42,376 bases of DNA from Streptomyces sp. WM6378 (GTDB lineage Bacteria > Actinomycetota > Actinomycetes > Streptomycetales > Streptomycetaceae): positions 1-42,376 of the forward strand of contig NZ_LGDD01000329.1 of the NCBI RefSeq assembly GCF_001279695.1. Reading direction: 5' to 3'. The notes under the pieces are model-generated. The model worked only from the letters and a program-made list of their open reading frames with translations, had not been told where the DNA came from and did no database searches. A program made the position numbers and the translations under genes. Each line of letters opens with the position of its first letter. The stretch's first letter is position 1. Shown here piece after piece: positions 32,303-42,376 of the stretch.

Positions 32303-34863
32303 CTGCGTACCTCCTCGACTGTCTCCCCCGTGTCCGTGTCTGCCTGCTGGTCGGTCTCTTCGAGTTCCGCCGCCACGTCGCGGCGGCCTTCCTTGGCGCC
32401 CTGCTGGAAGCCGCCGAGCCTGCGCCGCAGCGCCTCGGCGGCGTCGGTGCCGCCCTTGCGTTCCTGGGACTTGGCGGGCCCGGCCTGCACGACCTTGGGC
32501 GTGCGCTTGGGGAGGCCCTTGTCGGTGACCTTCTGCGCGGGCTCGGGTTCGGGCTCAGGTTCGCGTTCGGGCTCCGGCTCGGCGGGCCGGGGCCCGGGGA
32601 GCCGCATCTCGAAGGTCGGCTCGTCGAGCGGGACTTCGGACGGCTCCGTGGGCTCGACCGGCTCGGCGGGCTCGGCGGGCTCCGGCGTGACGGGCCTGGC
32701 CACCTCCCCCGAGCGCTCCGTGCGCTCCGGCAGCACATTGGAGTTGGCCTCGGCGAGCGCGCCCGGCAGCGTGAAGCGCGGGGCTCCGCCCGGCACCGGC
32801 ACCATGTGCGGCGCGGCCGCCGGCGGGGTGGTCGGCAGGATCGCCTCGGGCAGCACCACGACCGCCGCGACGCCGCCCTGCTTCTGCTCGCGCAGCTCGA
32901 TGCGCACGCCGTGCCGGTGCGCCAGCAGCGCCGAGACGTGCAGGCCGAGGCCGCCCGCCTCGGTGCCGGGCTCGCCGGGTTCGTACGACGCGGGGTCGGC
33001 GAGTCGGCGGTTCAGCTCGGCGCGCCGCTCGGGGGGCACGCCGATGCCCTCGTCCTGGACCGAGAGCATGATCTCGCCACCCTCCAACTGCCAGCCGGAG
33101 AGCTGCACTTGGACGTCCGGCGGGGAGAAGGAGGTGGCGTTCTCCAGGAGCTCTGCGACCAGGTGGCTCAGGTCGTCGGCGGCGAAGCCGGCGACCTGGG
33201 CGTGCGGCGGCAGGGCCTGGATGACGACGCGTTCGTACCGCTCGATCTCGCTGACCGCGGCCCGCATGACGTCGACGAGCGGGACCGGGCCCGGGTGGTT
33301 GTGGTGGTGCTCGGTGCCGGCCAGGACCAGGAGGTTCTCGCCGTGGCGCCGGATGACGGTGGCCAGGTGGTCGAGCTTGAAGAGGACGGCGAGCTGGTCC
33401 GGGTCCTGCTCGCGCTCCTCCAGGCTCTCGATGACGGCGAGCTGACGCTCAATCAGACCGAGGCTGCGCAGCCCGAGGTTGACGAAGGCGTGCTGGACGG
33501 TGCCCTCGGCGCGCTCAAGGCGATCGGTCAACTCCCGCATTTGGGTGCGCAGTTCGTCCTTCTCGGCAGCGAGTCGGGCGAGCCGGCCGCGCTGCTTGGC
33601 GAGGTCCTCGTCAAGGCCGCCGGCCCGCGTGGACTGCTCGGCGAACTTGCCGTGCAGCTCGTTGAGGGACCGTACGACCTGGGCGAACTCGTCGTTGCGA
33701 CCGGTGAAGCGCACCGGCTCCTCGGTCCCGGGCGCCTCCGCGAGCCGGGCGGAGCCGCGGCGCAGCACCGCCAGCGGGCGGGTCAGGCTACGGGCGGTGG
33801 CGGAGGAGACGCCGATGGCGAGCAGCAGCAGCGCGCCGATCAGGCCGATGCGGATCTCAAGCGCGGTGACGTCGTCGTCCCGCAGCTGCTCGAACCGCTT
33901 GACCTGCGAGGTGGCGAGCGCGGCCTCGGCGCCGCGCATCCGGTCGATCCGGGCGGACAGGGCGGCGTTCACCGCGTTCGGGTCGGTCTTGCGCTCGGAC
34001 GCACTGAGCTGGGGCTGGTCGGTGAGGCGGGCGAGGAAGCCGTCGGCGGTGTCCACCTCGGGCCCGGTGACGGTGGTGGCGAACTTGTCGCGGGCATCCG
34101 CCCCGGCGGCCTGGTCGAAGTCGGCGAGCGCGGCCTGCTCGCGCACGTGCGCCTGCTGGGCGGCGGCGCTGAGCGCGTCCCGCGCCCGGCCCGCATCGCT
34201 GTCGTCCTTCTCCTTCTGTACGTACCTGCCGGTGACCGGGTCGAGCACCTTGGAGGTCTGCCCGGACGGCACCGAGAGCGCGCCGAGCAGCAGCCCCCGG
34301 GTGGCCGAGGCCTGCTCGACGGCCCGCCCGAGCGCACCCGGCGCCCGGACTGCCTCGGCGGCGCGCGGCGGCGTGCGGTCGGCGAGCTCGTCGGCGACGG
34401 CGAGCAGCGTGGCGATCACGTCGGAGTACGCCTTCTGCGCCTCCGGGGCCGTGCCCTTGCCGGTGAGCGCGGTGCGGCGCAGGGCGGGCACGGTGGCGAG
34501 GTCGCGCGCGAGGCTTGCGGGGGCGGTGGCGCGCAGCTCGTCGATCTGGCGGTCGACGCGGGCGGCGGGCTCCTTGAGCGCCGCGTCCTTGCCGCTGGGC
34601 CGGCCGGCCGCGACGTACTGCGTGACGCCGTCCCGCTCGTCGCCGAGCGCGTGGGCGAGGCTGATCGTCTGCTGGTCGAGCTGCGCGAGGGTGACCAGGT
34701 GCTGGGAGTCGTTAAGGTCCGCGGAGGCCGCGAACAGGGTGGGCGCACCGGCTCCGAGCACGATGAGGGAGACAACGGCGACGGAGACGACCAGGCGGCT
34801 GCGCACCCGTACGGTGCGTGCTGCGCGTGTGCCGTCGTTGCCCCGAGGCCGCTTGTTCTGCAC
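32299..34863 (-). CDS. cvnA: conservon sensor-histidine-kinase-like protein CvnA
   Basis: 854 residues. A transmembrane helix near the N-terminus (LVVSVAVVSLIVLGAG), a nitrate/nitrite-sensing-like (NIT) extracytoplasmic domain of ~270 residues, a second TM (GALLLLAIGVSSATA), a HAMP, a coiled coil and a HATPase domain with VQDEGIGVPPE and GGLGLHVSALLAH. The kinase core has the conservon form (NLGLRSLGLIERQL, LDHLATVIRRHGENLLVLAG) without a classic H-box. A long Pro/Glu-rich C-terminus ends it. The GTG 34863 has GAGAG five bases upstream; TTG 34875 is an alternative. Confidence 0.9.
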   Translation of the reverse strand: MQNKRPRGNDGTRAARTVRVRSRLVVSVAVVSLIVLGAGAPTLFAASADLNDSQHLVTLAQLDQQTISLAHALGDERDGVTQYVAAGRPSGKDAALKEPAARVDRQIDELRATAPASLARDLATVPALRRTALTGKGTAPEAQKAYSDVIATLLAVADELADRTPPRAAEAVRAPGALGRAVEQASATRGLLLGALSVPSGQTSKVLDPVTGRYVQKEKDDSDAGRARDALSAAAQQAHVREQAALADFDQAAGADARDKFATTVTGPEVDTADGFLARLTDQPQLSASERKTDPNAVNAALSARIDRMRGAEAALATSQVKRFEQLRDDDVTALEIRIGLIGALLLLAIGVSSATARSLTRPLAVLRRGSARLAEAPGTEEPVRFTGRNDEFAQVVRSLNELHGKFAEQSTRAGGLDEDLAKQRGRLARLAAEKDELRTQMRELTDRLERAEGTVQHAFVNLGLRSLGLIERQLAVIESLEEREQDPDQLAVLFKLDHLATVIRRHGENLLVLAGTEHHHNHPGPVPLVDVMRAAVSEIERYERVVIQALPPHAQVAGFAADDLSHLVAELLENATSFSPPDVQVQLSGWQLEGGEIMLSVQDEGIGVPPERRAELNRRLADPASYEPGEPGTEAGGLGLHVSALLAHRHGVRIELREQKQGGVAAVVVLPEAILPTTPPAAAPHMVPVPGGAPRFTLPGALAEANSNVLPERTERSGEVARPVTPEPAEPAEPVEPTEPSEVPLDEPTFEMRLPGPRPAEPEPEREPEPEPEPAQKVTDKGLPKRTPKVVQAGPAKSQERKGGTDAAEALRRRLGGFQQGAKEGRRDVAAELEETDQQADTDTGETVEEVRR

Positions 34864-34916
34864 CGGTGCTCTCAATCTTCACTCGTGTTGCCAGTCAGTC
34901 CACCAAGGAAGCCAAG

Positions 34917-34944
34917 GTGACGACTGGTCATGACGAGTAGTCAC
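34917..34944. promoter_or_regulatory. 28-bp near-perfect palindrome upstream of cvnA
   Basis: The half-sites GTGACGACT and AGTAGTCAC flank a TCATGA centre; 12 of 14 base pairs match. It starts 41 bp upstream of TTG 34875. Such length suits a dimeric or tetrameric repressor. Confidence 0.55.
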
Positions 34945-34962
34945 TGCTCGGCCACCTGAACG

Positions 34963-34975
34963 AGTGAACATCACT
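34963..34975. promoter_or_regulatory. 13-bp dyad upstream of cvnA
   Basis: AGTGA-ACA-TCACT, perfect 5-bp arms, 20 bp from the larger palindrome. Confidence 0.35.
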
Positions 34976-34978
34976 TCA

Positions 34979-34995
34979 GAGTTGACCATCAACTC
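34979..34995. promoter_or_regulatory. 17-bp dyad upstream of cvnA
   Basis: GAGTTGA-CCA-TCAACTC, perfect 7-bp arms around a 3-bp centre. It lies three bases from the 13-bp dyad. Confidence 0.5.
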
Positions 34996-35203
34996 CCGCG
35001 GAATGCCCGGCCCCGCTCGTGGCCGACGCCGGTTGGAACTTCCGCGCGGGCTTTGGCAGGATGCCCGCCCACAGCTCGACGGAGTGGCGGATTCCTCCCG
35101 AGATCACGCGGTTCTCCCCCTGGTACAGGCCAATTGACGGGCCGTCCGCCTCCCCCGCGCAGGGCATGAAGGCACCGTGAAGGCGTCGTGCAGACTGGCG
35201 GGC

Positions 35204-35989
35204 ATGCGCATCCAGCTGGCCACCGTTCCCGGAGACCCCGCCCGCCCCAACGAGGACTGGGCCGCGACCGCCATGCCCGCCTCGGGCCTGGGCGGCCTGC
35301 TCGTCGTCCTCGACGGCGTGACGCCGCTGCCCGGCAACGGCGACTGCGTGCACGACGTGCCCTGGTTCACCGCGCGGCTCGGCGGCGCGCTGACCGAACT
35401 GTCGGCTTCACGCCGGGATATGACGCTGGCCGAGATCCTGGCCGAATCCATTCGGCGCACCGCCGATGCCCACCGCGACACGTGTGACCTTTCTCACCCG
35501 CGTACGCCTCAGGCGACGGTGGTGCTCGCGCGCTGGGACGCGACGGAGCTGGAGTACCTCGTCCTGTCGGACTCGGCGCTGCTCCTCGAATCGTCCGACG
35601 GCACGGTGCGGGCGGTCCTGGACGACCGGCTCGACCGGGTGCCGCGCGCCTGCCTGGTCAGCGACGCGGTGGCCGACTCCCTGGTCCGCAACAAGGAGGG
35701 CGGCTTCTTCACCGCGGCGGCGGACCCGACGGTCGCCGCCCGCGCCGTGGCCGGCCGCGAGCCGCTCGGCCCGCTGCGCTCCGTCCTCGCCCTGACGGAC
35801 GGGGCGACCCGGTGGGTCGAGAAGTTCGGCGAGGGCTCGTGGGCGGACTGCGTCTCGCTGGTCCGGAAGGCGGGGCCGGAGGGGCTGGTCGAGCGGGTCC
35901 GGGAGTTGGAGGCGGGGGACGTGGAGCGGGTGTTCCTGCGGGGGAGCAAGCCGCATGACGATGCGACGGTCGTGGCGGTGGAGCTTTAG
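35204..35989 (+). CDS. PP2C-like protein phosphatase
   Basis: 261 residues from ATG 35204. PP2C-type landmarks are LLVVLDGVTPL, ATVVLARWDATELEYLVLSDSALLL, SVLALTDGATRW and the closing HDDATVVAVEL, giving most of the metal-binding Asp residues. An earlier in-frame GTG (35177) has no ribosome site; a CAGACT hexamer seven bases before the ATG suggests a leaderless mRNA. It is divergent from the conservon; a functional link is only a guess. Confidence 0.83.
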   Translation: MRIQLATVPGDPARPNEDWAATAMPASGLGGLLVVLDGVTPLPGNGDCVHDVPWFTARLGGALTELSASRRDMTLAEILAESIRRTADAHRDTCDLSHPRTPQATVVLARWDATELEYLVLSDSALLLESSDGTVRAVLDDRLDRVPRACLVSDAVADSLVRNKEGGFFTAAADPTVAARAVAGREPLGPLRSVLALTDGATRWVEKFGEGSWADCVSLVRKAGPEGLVERVRELEAGDVERVFLRGSKPHDDATVVAVEL

Positions 35990-36015
35990 TTCCGCCGCGC
36001 CCGCGGGAGGGGCGG

Positions 36016-36468
36016 CTACCCCTCCGCCGCCGCGTTCAGCTGGTGCAGCAGCCTGGCCAGTTCCGAGATCTCCGCCCGGTCCCAGTCCGCCAGCTTGCGC
36101 ACGTAGCGTTCGCGGCGGGCGTCGCGCACCCGGCCGAACCGCGCCGTGCCCTCTCCCGTGATGCGGACCAGGGAGGCGCGGCCGTCCGCCGGGTCGGGCT
36201 CTCGGGCCACCAGGCCCAGGTCCTCCAGGGCGTGCAGCTGGCGGCTCATCGTCGCCTTGCCCACGCCGAAGAAGCCGGCGAGTTCGGTGGCCCGCTGCGG
36301 GCCTGCCTCGTCCAGGCGCACCAGCAGTCCGTACGCCGCCGGTTCGAGATCGGGGTGGACCTCGCGGGCCATCTCGCCGGACGAGGCCCTGGCCCGCCGC
36401 AGGAAGACGGCCAGCTCGCGTTCGAGCGCGAGGAACTCCTGGTCCGGACCGTGCACATCGGCTCCCAT
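36016..36468 (-). CDS. MarR-family transcriptional regulator
   Basis: 150 residues from ATG 36468. The winged helix is typical: YGLLVRLDEAGPQRATELAGFFGVGKATMSRQLHALEDLGLVAREPDPADGRASLVRITGEG. N- and C-terminal helices give the dimer. It is divergent from the GH25 gene. A dyad (GCACAG/CTGTGC, 36489-36514) overlaps a TACTGT element 23-28 bp upstream of its start, which suggests autoregulation. No marked efflux or degradative neighbour is present. Confidence 0.88.
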   Translation of the reverse strand: MGADVHGPDQEFLALERELAVFLRRARASSGEMAREVHPDLEPAAYGLLVRLDEAGPQRATELAGFFGVGKATMSRQLHALEDLGLVAREPDPADGRASLVRITGEGTARFGRVRDARRERYVRKLADWDRAEISELARLLHQLNAAAEG

Positions 36469-36777
36469 GCCGTAGGTGTGTCGTGACGGCACAGTATTTC
36501 CCAGCATGCTGTGCGGCCGGCACGCCGAGGTGCCCGCCCCGGCCGGGAGCGGCCATGACGCCGGAGCCAACGCGGGATGAAAGTTTCTTCCAGGCCACGC
36601 CGTTCCCGCAGCGTGTCGCCACCACCATAGGTCTGAACCAACGGCATAACCTGAAGCCTCTTTCGCGCCAGCGGTCTACGTGCGTAGCGTCGTCTCTGAC
36701 ATGTCCACAGCGATACGTCGGCATGTCGACCCAGGCCGTCAAGTCCCAAGCCCCACCGAGCCTTTCGGAGGCACGCA
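36469..36777. other. divergent marR-GH25 intergenic region
   Basis: 309 bp with no gene recognised. It holds the marR dyad at 36489-36514, with CAGCATGCTG (36502-36511) inside it. Toward the GH25 gene are CTACG-TG-CGTAG (36676-36687), a possible -10 TAGCGT (36685-36690), and CATGTC repeated at 36700 and 36722. Confidence 0.5.
36489..36514. promoter_or_regulatory. inverted repeat over the marR promoter
   Basis: GCACAG (36489-36494) and CTGTGC (36509-36514) are perfect arms 14 bp apart. The minus-strand hexamer TACTGT (36491-36496) falls in the first arm and could be the -10 of marR. Confidence 0.45.
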
Positions 36778-37620
36778 ATGCCCGTGCACAGATCCGGAAC
36801 GGCCCGCCGCGGACCCATTGCCGCGGCCGGGATCCTCCTCTCCTCACTCGCCCTCGTCCTCGGCTCCACCGGAACGTCGGACGCCGCCGACACCCCGGCA
36901 CGCGGCTCCGCGACCCTGGGCATGGGCGTCGCCAAGCACGACGGGGTGGGCGGTCTGCCCGGCGACACCCGCGACGTGCCCGCGGTGCAGGCCGTGCAGA
37001 CGGAGGGCGTCGACACCAGCAGCCACAACGGCAGCGTCGCCTGGCCCACCCTGTGGAACAGCGGCGTGAAGTGGGCCTACGTCAAGGCCACCGAGGGCAC
37101 GTACTACACCAACCCCGACTTCGCCCAGCAGTACAACGGCTCGTACAACGTCGGCATGATCCGCGGCTCCTACCACTTCGCCACCCCCGACACGACGGGC
37201 GGCGCCGCGCAGGCGGACTACTTCGTGGACCACGGCGGCGGCTGGTCCCGCGACGGGCGGACGCTGCCGGGCGCGCTCGACATCGAGTGGAACCCGTACG
37301 GCGACGCCTGTTACGGCAAGTCGGATGCCGAGATGGTCGGCTGGATCCACGACTTCGTCAACCGGTACAAGGCCCGCACCGGGCGCGACGCGGTGATCTA
37401 CACCGCGGCCAGCTGGTGGAGCGAGTGCACCGGCAACTCCGCCGCCTTCGGCTCCACCAACCCGCTCTGGATCGCGCGCTACAACACCGACCCCGGCACC
37501 CTGCCGGCCGGCTGGGGCTACTACACGATGTGGCAGTACACCTCGTCCGGCCCGACGGTCGGCGACCACTCCAGGTTCAACGGGGCGTACGACCGGCTGC
37601 GGGCGCTCGCCACCGGCTGA
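36778..37620 (+). CDS. secreted GH25 lysozyme (1,4-beta-N-acetylmuramidase)
   Basis: 280 residues; CGGAGG before ATG. Signal peptide (residues 1-37, GILLSSLALVLGSTGTSDAA). The GH25 barrel starts at EGVDTSSHNGSVAW with Asp about residue 79; the catalytic ALDIEWN has Asp 168 and Glu 170. Two Cys (ACYGKS and SECTG) probably form a disulfide. MWQYTSSG and a final FNGAYDRL complete the fold. The enzyme cuts muramic acid-GlcNAc bonds. A strong terminator follows. Confidence 0.95.
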   Translation: MPVHRSGTARRGPIAAAGILLSSLALVLGSTGTSDAADTPARGSATLGMGVAKHDGVGGLPGDTRDVPAVQAVQTEGVDTSSHNGSVAWPTLWNSGVKWAYVKATEGTYYTNPDFAQQYNGSYNVGMIRGSYHFATPDTTGGAAQADYFVDHGGGWSRDGRTLPGALDIEWNPYGDACYGKSDAEMVGWIHDFVNRYKARTGRDAVIYTAASWWSECTGNSAAFGSTNPLWIARYNTDPGTLPAGWGYYTMWQYTSSGPTVGDHSRFNGAYDRLRALATG

Positions 37621-37642
37621 TCCGGTCCGCGTCGCACGAGCG

Positions 37643-37672
37643 GGGCCCCCGGCGCTGCGTAGCCGGGGGCCC
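37643..37672 (+). terminator. strong hairpin terminator after the lysozyme gene
   Basis: GGGCCCCCGGC and GCCGGGGGCCC form a perfect 11-bp stem with an 8-base loop, starting 23 bases after the stop and followed by TTCCT. Confidence 0.85.
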
Positions 37673-37747
37673 TTCCTCGTGACCGTACGGAGCACGACTC
37701 GCACATCTGACCCCATCTCGCGCGCGGCATGCGTAAGGATGGGGGGC

Positions 37748-38554
37748 ATGCGCAGGTTGGGAGTGGTGTTCCGGGCGGTGGCCCTGGCCGCGGTCGTCGC
37801 CGTCGGCGGTGCGGGGTGCGACAGGCCCGCGGCCTCGGAGCCGCAGCCGGAGAGTTCCCCGAGCGCCGCCCCGCAGGCCGCGCAGCCCGGCACCCAGACC
37901 AGCGCCGTCCCGGCCGCGAAGGTGGCGTCGGTCGGCGTGCTGGTCAACGGCGACGGCCACTCCTGCACGGCCAGCGTGGTGGACAGCCCGCGCGGCAACG
38001 TCATCGCCACCGCCGCGCACTGCACGGCCGGCGAGCCGCTCGACTCCCTGGAGTTCGCGCCGGGCTTCTCGGGGGCGGCGAAGGGGACGTACCCGTACGG
38101 GAAGTGGAAGGTGCGGGCCGTCCAGGTCGACGACGAGTGGACCTCGGAGCAGAGCGACGCGGTGGACTACGCCTTCCTCACGGTCGCGCCGGACGCACGG
38201 GGCCGCAGCGTACAGAGCGTGGTCGGCGCCTCGACGCCCGAGTGGGGCGCGGGCCCCGACCAGCGGGTCACCGTCGTCGGTTACCCGGAGGAGAACCACA
38301 ACCCCGACAACCGGCCGGTCATGTGCACCACCGACGTCCACCGGGACCCCGACGAGCCCGCGATGATGCGCATGGAGTGCGGCGGCTTCTGGGTCGGCAC
38401 GAGCGGCAGCCCCTGGCTGACCGGCTACCGGGGCCCGGACCAACCGGGCCGGATCATCGGCGTGTTGAGCGGCGGCGACACGGACGACCAGTCGACGGCG
38501 GCCCTGTTCGACGCGAAGGCCCGCTCGGTGTACGAGCGGGCCACCACGGCGTAG
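37748..38554 (+). CDS. trypsin-like serine protease lipoprotein
   Basis: 268 residues from ATG 37748. The signal (RRLGVVFRAVALAAVVAVGG) ends in a lipobox-like GGAGC, then a Ser/Pro/Ala-rich spacer. The chymotrypsin-fold domain has the His of ATAAHC, the Asp of DYAFLTV and the Ser of GTSGSPW, plus Cys pairs (HSCTAS/AAHC and MCTT/MECGG). The order fits S1/V8-like proteases. It ends 7 bp before the convergent lon gene. Confidence 0.88.
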   Translation: MRRLGVVFRAVALAAVVAVGGAGCDRPAASEPQPESSPSAAPQAAQPGTQTSAVPAAKVASVGVLVNGDGHSCTASVVDSPRGNVIATAAHCTAGEPLDSLEFAPGFSGAAKGTYPYGKWKVRAVQVDDEWTSEQSDAVDYAFLTVAPDARGRSVQSVVGASTPEWGAGPDQRVTVVGYPEENHNPDNRPVMCTTDVHRDPDEPAMMRMECGGFWVGTSGSPWLTGYRGPDQPGRIIGVLSGGDTDDQSTAALFDAKARSVYERATTA

Positions 38555-38561
38555 CCGGCAC

Positions 38562-40976
<2,415 letters not shown>

Positions 40977-40997
40977 GATCTCCCCTTCGGCAGTCAA

Positions 40998-41018
40998 GTT
41001 GAGCTATGCCGACTCAAT
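40998..41018 (-). promoter_or_regulatory. HAIR (HspR operator) upstream of lon
   Basis: GTTGAGC-N7-ACTCAAT matches the HAIR consensus CTTGAGT-N7-ACTCAAG at 11 of 14 arm positions with the exact 7-bp gap, 22 bp before the lon start. In S. coelicolor and relatives HspR is known to control lon as well as the dnaK operon and clpB. A third half-site follows at 41024. Confidence 0.75.
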
Positions 41019-41030
41019 GCAGCTGAGTCG
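41010..41030. promoter_or_regulatory. second inverted repeat sharing a HAIR half-site
   Basis: CGACTCA-N7-TGAGTCG has perfect 7-bp arms. Its left arm is the right half of the HAIR element, so three half-sites are spaced about 13 bp apart. Confidence 0.5.
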
Positions 41031-41103
41031 AGGAATGTTCCCCAAGCGGTGTTCGCTCTGAGCGATCACTCGGTACAGGCCCTGTGACCAGGCCCGGAAC
41101 GCT

Positions 41104-42354
41104 TCAGCCGCCCAGGGCGACGGCCGCCGCGATCGCCGGGCCGAAGGCGCCGCCGAGCTGGTAGCAGAGGTTGAACAGGCCGATCGCGGTGGAGCGCTGG
41201 GCGGTCGGCGCGGCCGTGGTCGCGTACACCGAGAGGGTCGCCTGGCCGGTGCTGGTGGCGAGCAGCGCCAGCGTCGCGACCAGCAGGAGCAGCGGCGCCC
41301 AGGGGGTCAGCGCGGCGGTGAGCGGGGCGAGCGCGCCGACGGCGAGCAGGATGGTCAGGACGCGCCGACGGCTCATGCGGGCCGAGGCCGCGGCGAGCGC
41401 CATGGAGAGCGCGGACCCGGCGAGCAGGGCGACCAACTGGCCGGTCCCGATGGTGGCGGCCGACCAGTCGGTGCGGTCGCGCAGCAGCTGCGGAACGGTG
41501 AAGAGCAGCGCGAAGTACGAGGTCGCGAGCGTGCACGCGAGCACGGCGGAGAGGACGAAGGCGCGCGTGCGCAGCAGGGCGACCGGCACGAAACCGGTGG
41601 GGTGGGACCGGATGTGCAGGGCGAGCAGCGCGGCCGTCGCCAGCGAGGCGGCCACCGCCGGAAGCGGGTAGCGCGGCACGAGCACGAGGGCCGTCACCGC
41701 CAGGACGAGGAGGGCGGCGCCCCGGCCGTCGAAGGGGGTGCTCCGCGGCGGCGCGGACAGGTCGGCGCGGCGCACGACCGCGGGCAGGGCGAGGAGGGCG
41801 ACGGCGCCGACGGCCAGCGAAAGGCGCCAGGAGGCGGCGTCCGCGATCACGGACCCGAGCAGCGGGCCGACCGCGCCCAGCGCGCCGAAGCCCGCCGCGA
41901 TCACGCCCATCCGCCGGACCGAGCCCGCCAGGCTCATGGCCGCGGCGATGAGGCCCGCGGCGCCCGCGGCCTGGGCGGCCCGGCCGGCCATGGCCAGGGG
42001 CAGCCAGGGCGCTGCCGCGAGGACGGCGGTGCCGGCCGCGATCAGGGCGGCGCTCACCTTGAGCATGGCGCCGAGGCCGCGGCGCCGCAGCAGGCCCGCC
42101 ATCAGCGGGGTGCCCACCGCCATGGCCCAGGCGAAGACGGTCACGAGCCAGGTCGCGCCGGCCGGCGAGACGCCCAGCGAGCGGGCCATGCCGGGGAGGA
42201 TCAGGACGGGGCCGTTGGCGCTCGCGGCGGCCGGGGTGGCCATCAACGCCAGCCACAGAGCCGGGACTTGGCGCGGTGCGGGCGCCACGGAAGGAGCGGC
42301 GGGGGGGGTCGCCGGAATGGGGGGGCGGGGGGGGGTCGGGGGGGGGTCCAACAT
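41104..42354 (-). CDS. MFS transporter (drug exporter-like)
   Basis: 416 residues. After a Pro/Ala-rich N-terminus (~30), about twelve hydrophobic helices follow; the first pair is joined by the usual short charged loop (GLLRRRGLGA) after VTVFAWAMAVGTPLMA. The second half repeats the pattern (SARMSRRRVLTILL). It resembles Bcr/CflA or DHA1/DHA2-type exporters of actinobacteria; the substrate is unknown. The start is uncertain: the only upstream sequence is 22 bp. The Pro-rich front is encoded by homopolymer runs. Confidence 0.88.
   Translation of the reverse strand: MLDPPPTPPRPPIPATPPAAPSVAPAPRQVPALWLALMATPAAASANGPVLILPGMARSLGVSPAGATWLVTVFAWAMAVGTPLMAGLLRRRGLGAMLKVSAALIAAGTAVLAAAPWLPLAMAGRAAQAAGAAGLIAAAMSLAGSVRRMGVIAAGFGALGAVGPLLGSVIADAASWRLSLAVGAVALLALPAVVRRADLSAPPRSTPFDGRGAALLVLAVTALVLVPRYPLPAVAASLATAALLALHIRSHPTGFVPVALLRTRAFVLSAVLACTLATSYFALLFTVPQLLRDRTDWSAATIGTGQLVALLAGSALSMALAAASARMSRRRVLTILLAVGALAPLTAALTPWAPLLLLVATLALLATSTGQATLSVYATTAAPTAQRSTAIGLFNLCYQLGGAFGPAIAAAVALGG
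42301..42346 (+). repeat. four long G-tracts in the MFS gene N-terminus
   Basis: G runs of 8 (42301-42308), 7 (42319-42325), 9 (42327-42335) and 9 (42338-42346) lie on the plus strand, antisense to the Pro-rich leader of the MFS gene. They could form a G-quadruplex and are prone to slippage or sequencing error. Confidence 0.6.
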
Positions 42355-42376
42355 GGTGGGAGGCTGCCGGGACTGG

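Larger units (their letters stand above)
34876..35203. other. divergent intergenic region between cvnA and the PP2C-like gene
   Basis: The 328 bp contain three inverted repeats between 34917 and 34995, listed separately, and a CAGACT -10-like hexamer at 35191 seven bases before ATG 35204. No gene was recognised in the rest (about 34996-35190). Confidence 0.55.

Overview
The window is high-GC actinobacterial DNA and reads as a Streptomyces chromosome. The evidence is the third-position G/C bias, the frequent GTG and TTG starts, the ATGA/GTGA stop-start overlaps, several leaderless-type promoters, a four-gene conservon, the split Ku/LigD end-joining genes, and a lon gene preceded by an HspR-type (HAIR) operator. 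No tRNA, rRNA, CRISPR array, insertion sequence or intact prophage gene was seen.

Region 1 (1-11449, plus strand) is the end of a type VII secretion (T7SS/ESX-like) locus. It starts inside a long effector gene. The visible part has a Pro/Gly/His-rich linker, a RelA/SpoT-like nucleotide pyrophosphokinase domain, and a separate C-terminal domain that looks like a CdiA-type nuclease toxin. An overlapping pentapeptide-repeat gene is the best immunity candidate. Then come a small membrane protein, EccD, a MinD/ParA-like ATPase with a Pro/Ala-rich N-terminus (EspI-like, SCO5717-type), a three-ATPase EccC, and a DUF6177-like protein. The last three overlap by 4 bp each, so they are almost certainly one transcript. 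WXG100 substrates, EccB, EccE and MycP are not in the window and may lie upstream.

Region 2 (11491-20948) has a membrane-anchored SpoIIE/RsbU-type phosphatase, a divergent NHEJ cluster (ku; LigD polymerase and ligase as two overlapping genes), a convergent NERD-domain predicted nuclease, a zinc-ribbon protein, a class F sortase, a lipoprotein-histidine kinase pair without a response regulator, an SH3b secreted protein, and a DUF6325-SHOCT gene pair.

Region 3 (21044-29489) has an FtsW/RodA-like flippase-family polymerase overlapping a class B PBP, a leaderless DUF3291 gene, a frameshifted Uma2 nuclease remnant, and two divergent di-iron proteins (ferritin/R2-like and AurF-like) around an 18-bp palindrome, with a TetR regulator just downstream. 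A small unknown gene and a secreted NlpC/P60 hydrolase with a coiled coil follow.

Region 4 (29486-35989) is a conservon: cvnA (sensor kinase-like), cvnB (Roadblock), cvnC (DUF742) and cvnD (GTPase). The genes overlap one another, and a StyA-like flavin monooxygenase is appended. The leader upstream of cvnA carries three dyads within 80 bp. A PP2C-like phosphatase gene diverges from it.

Region 5 (36016-42376) has a MarR regulator, a GH25 lysozyme with a strong terminator, a trypsin-like lipoprotein protease, lon, and an MFS exporter whose Pro-rich N-terminus is encoded by long homopolymer G tracts.
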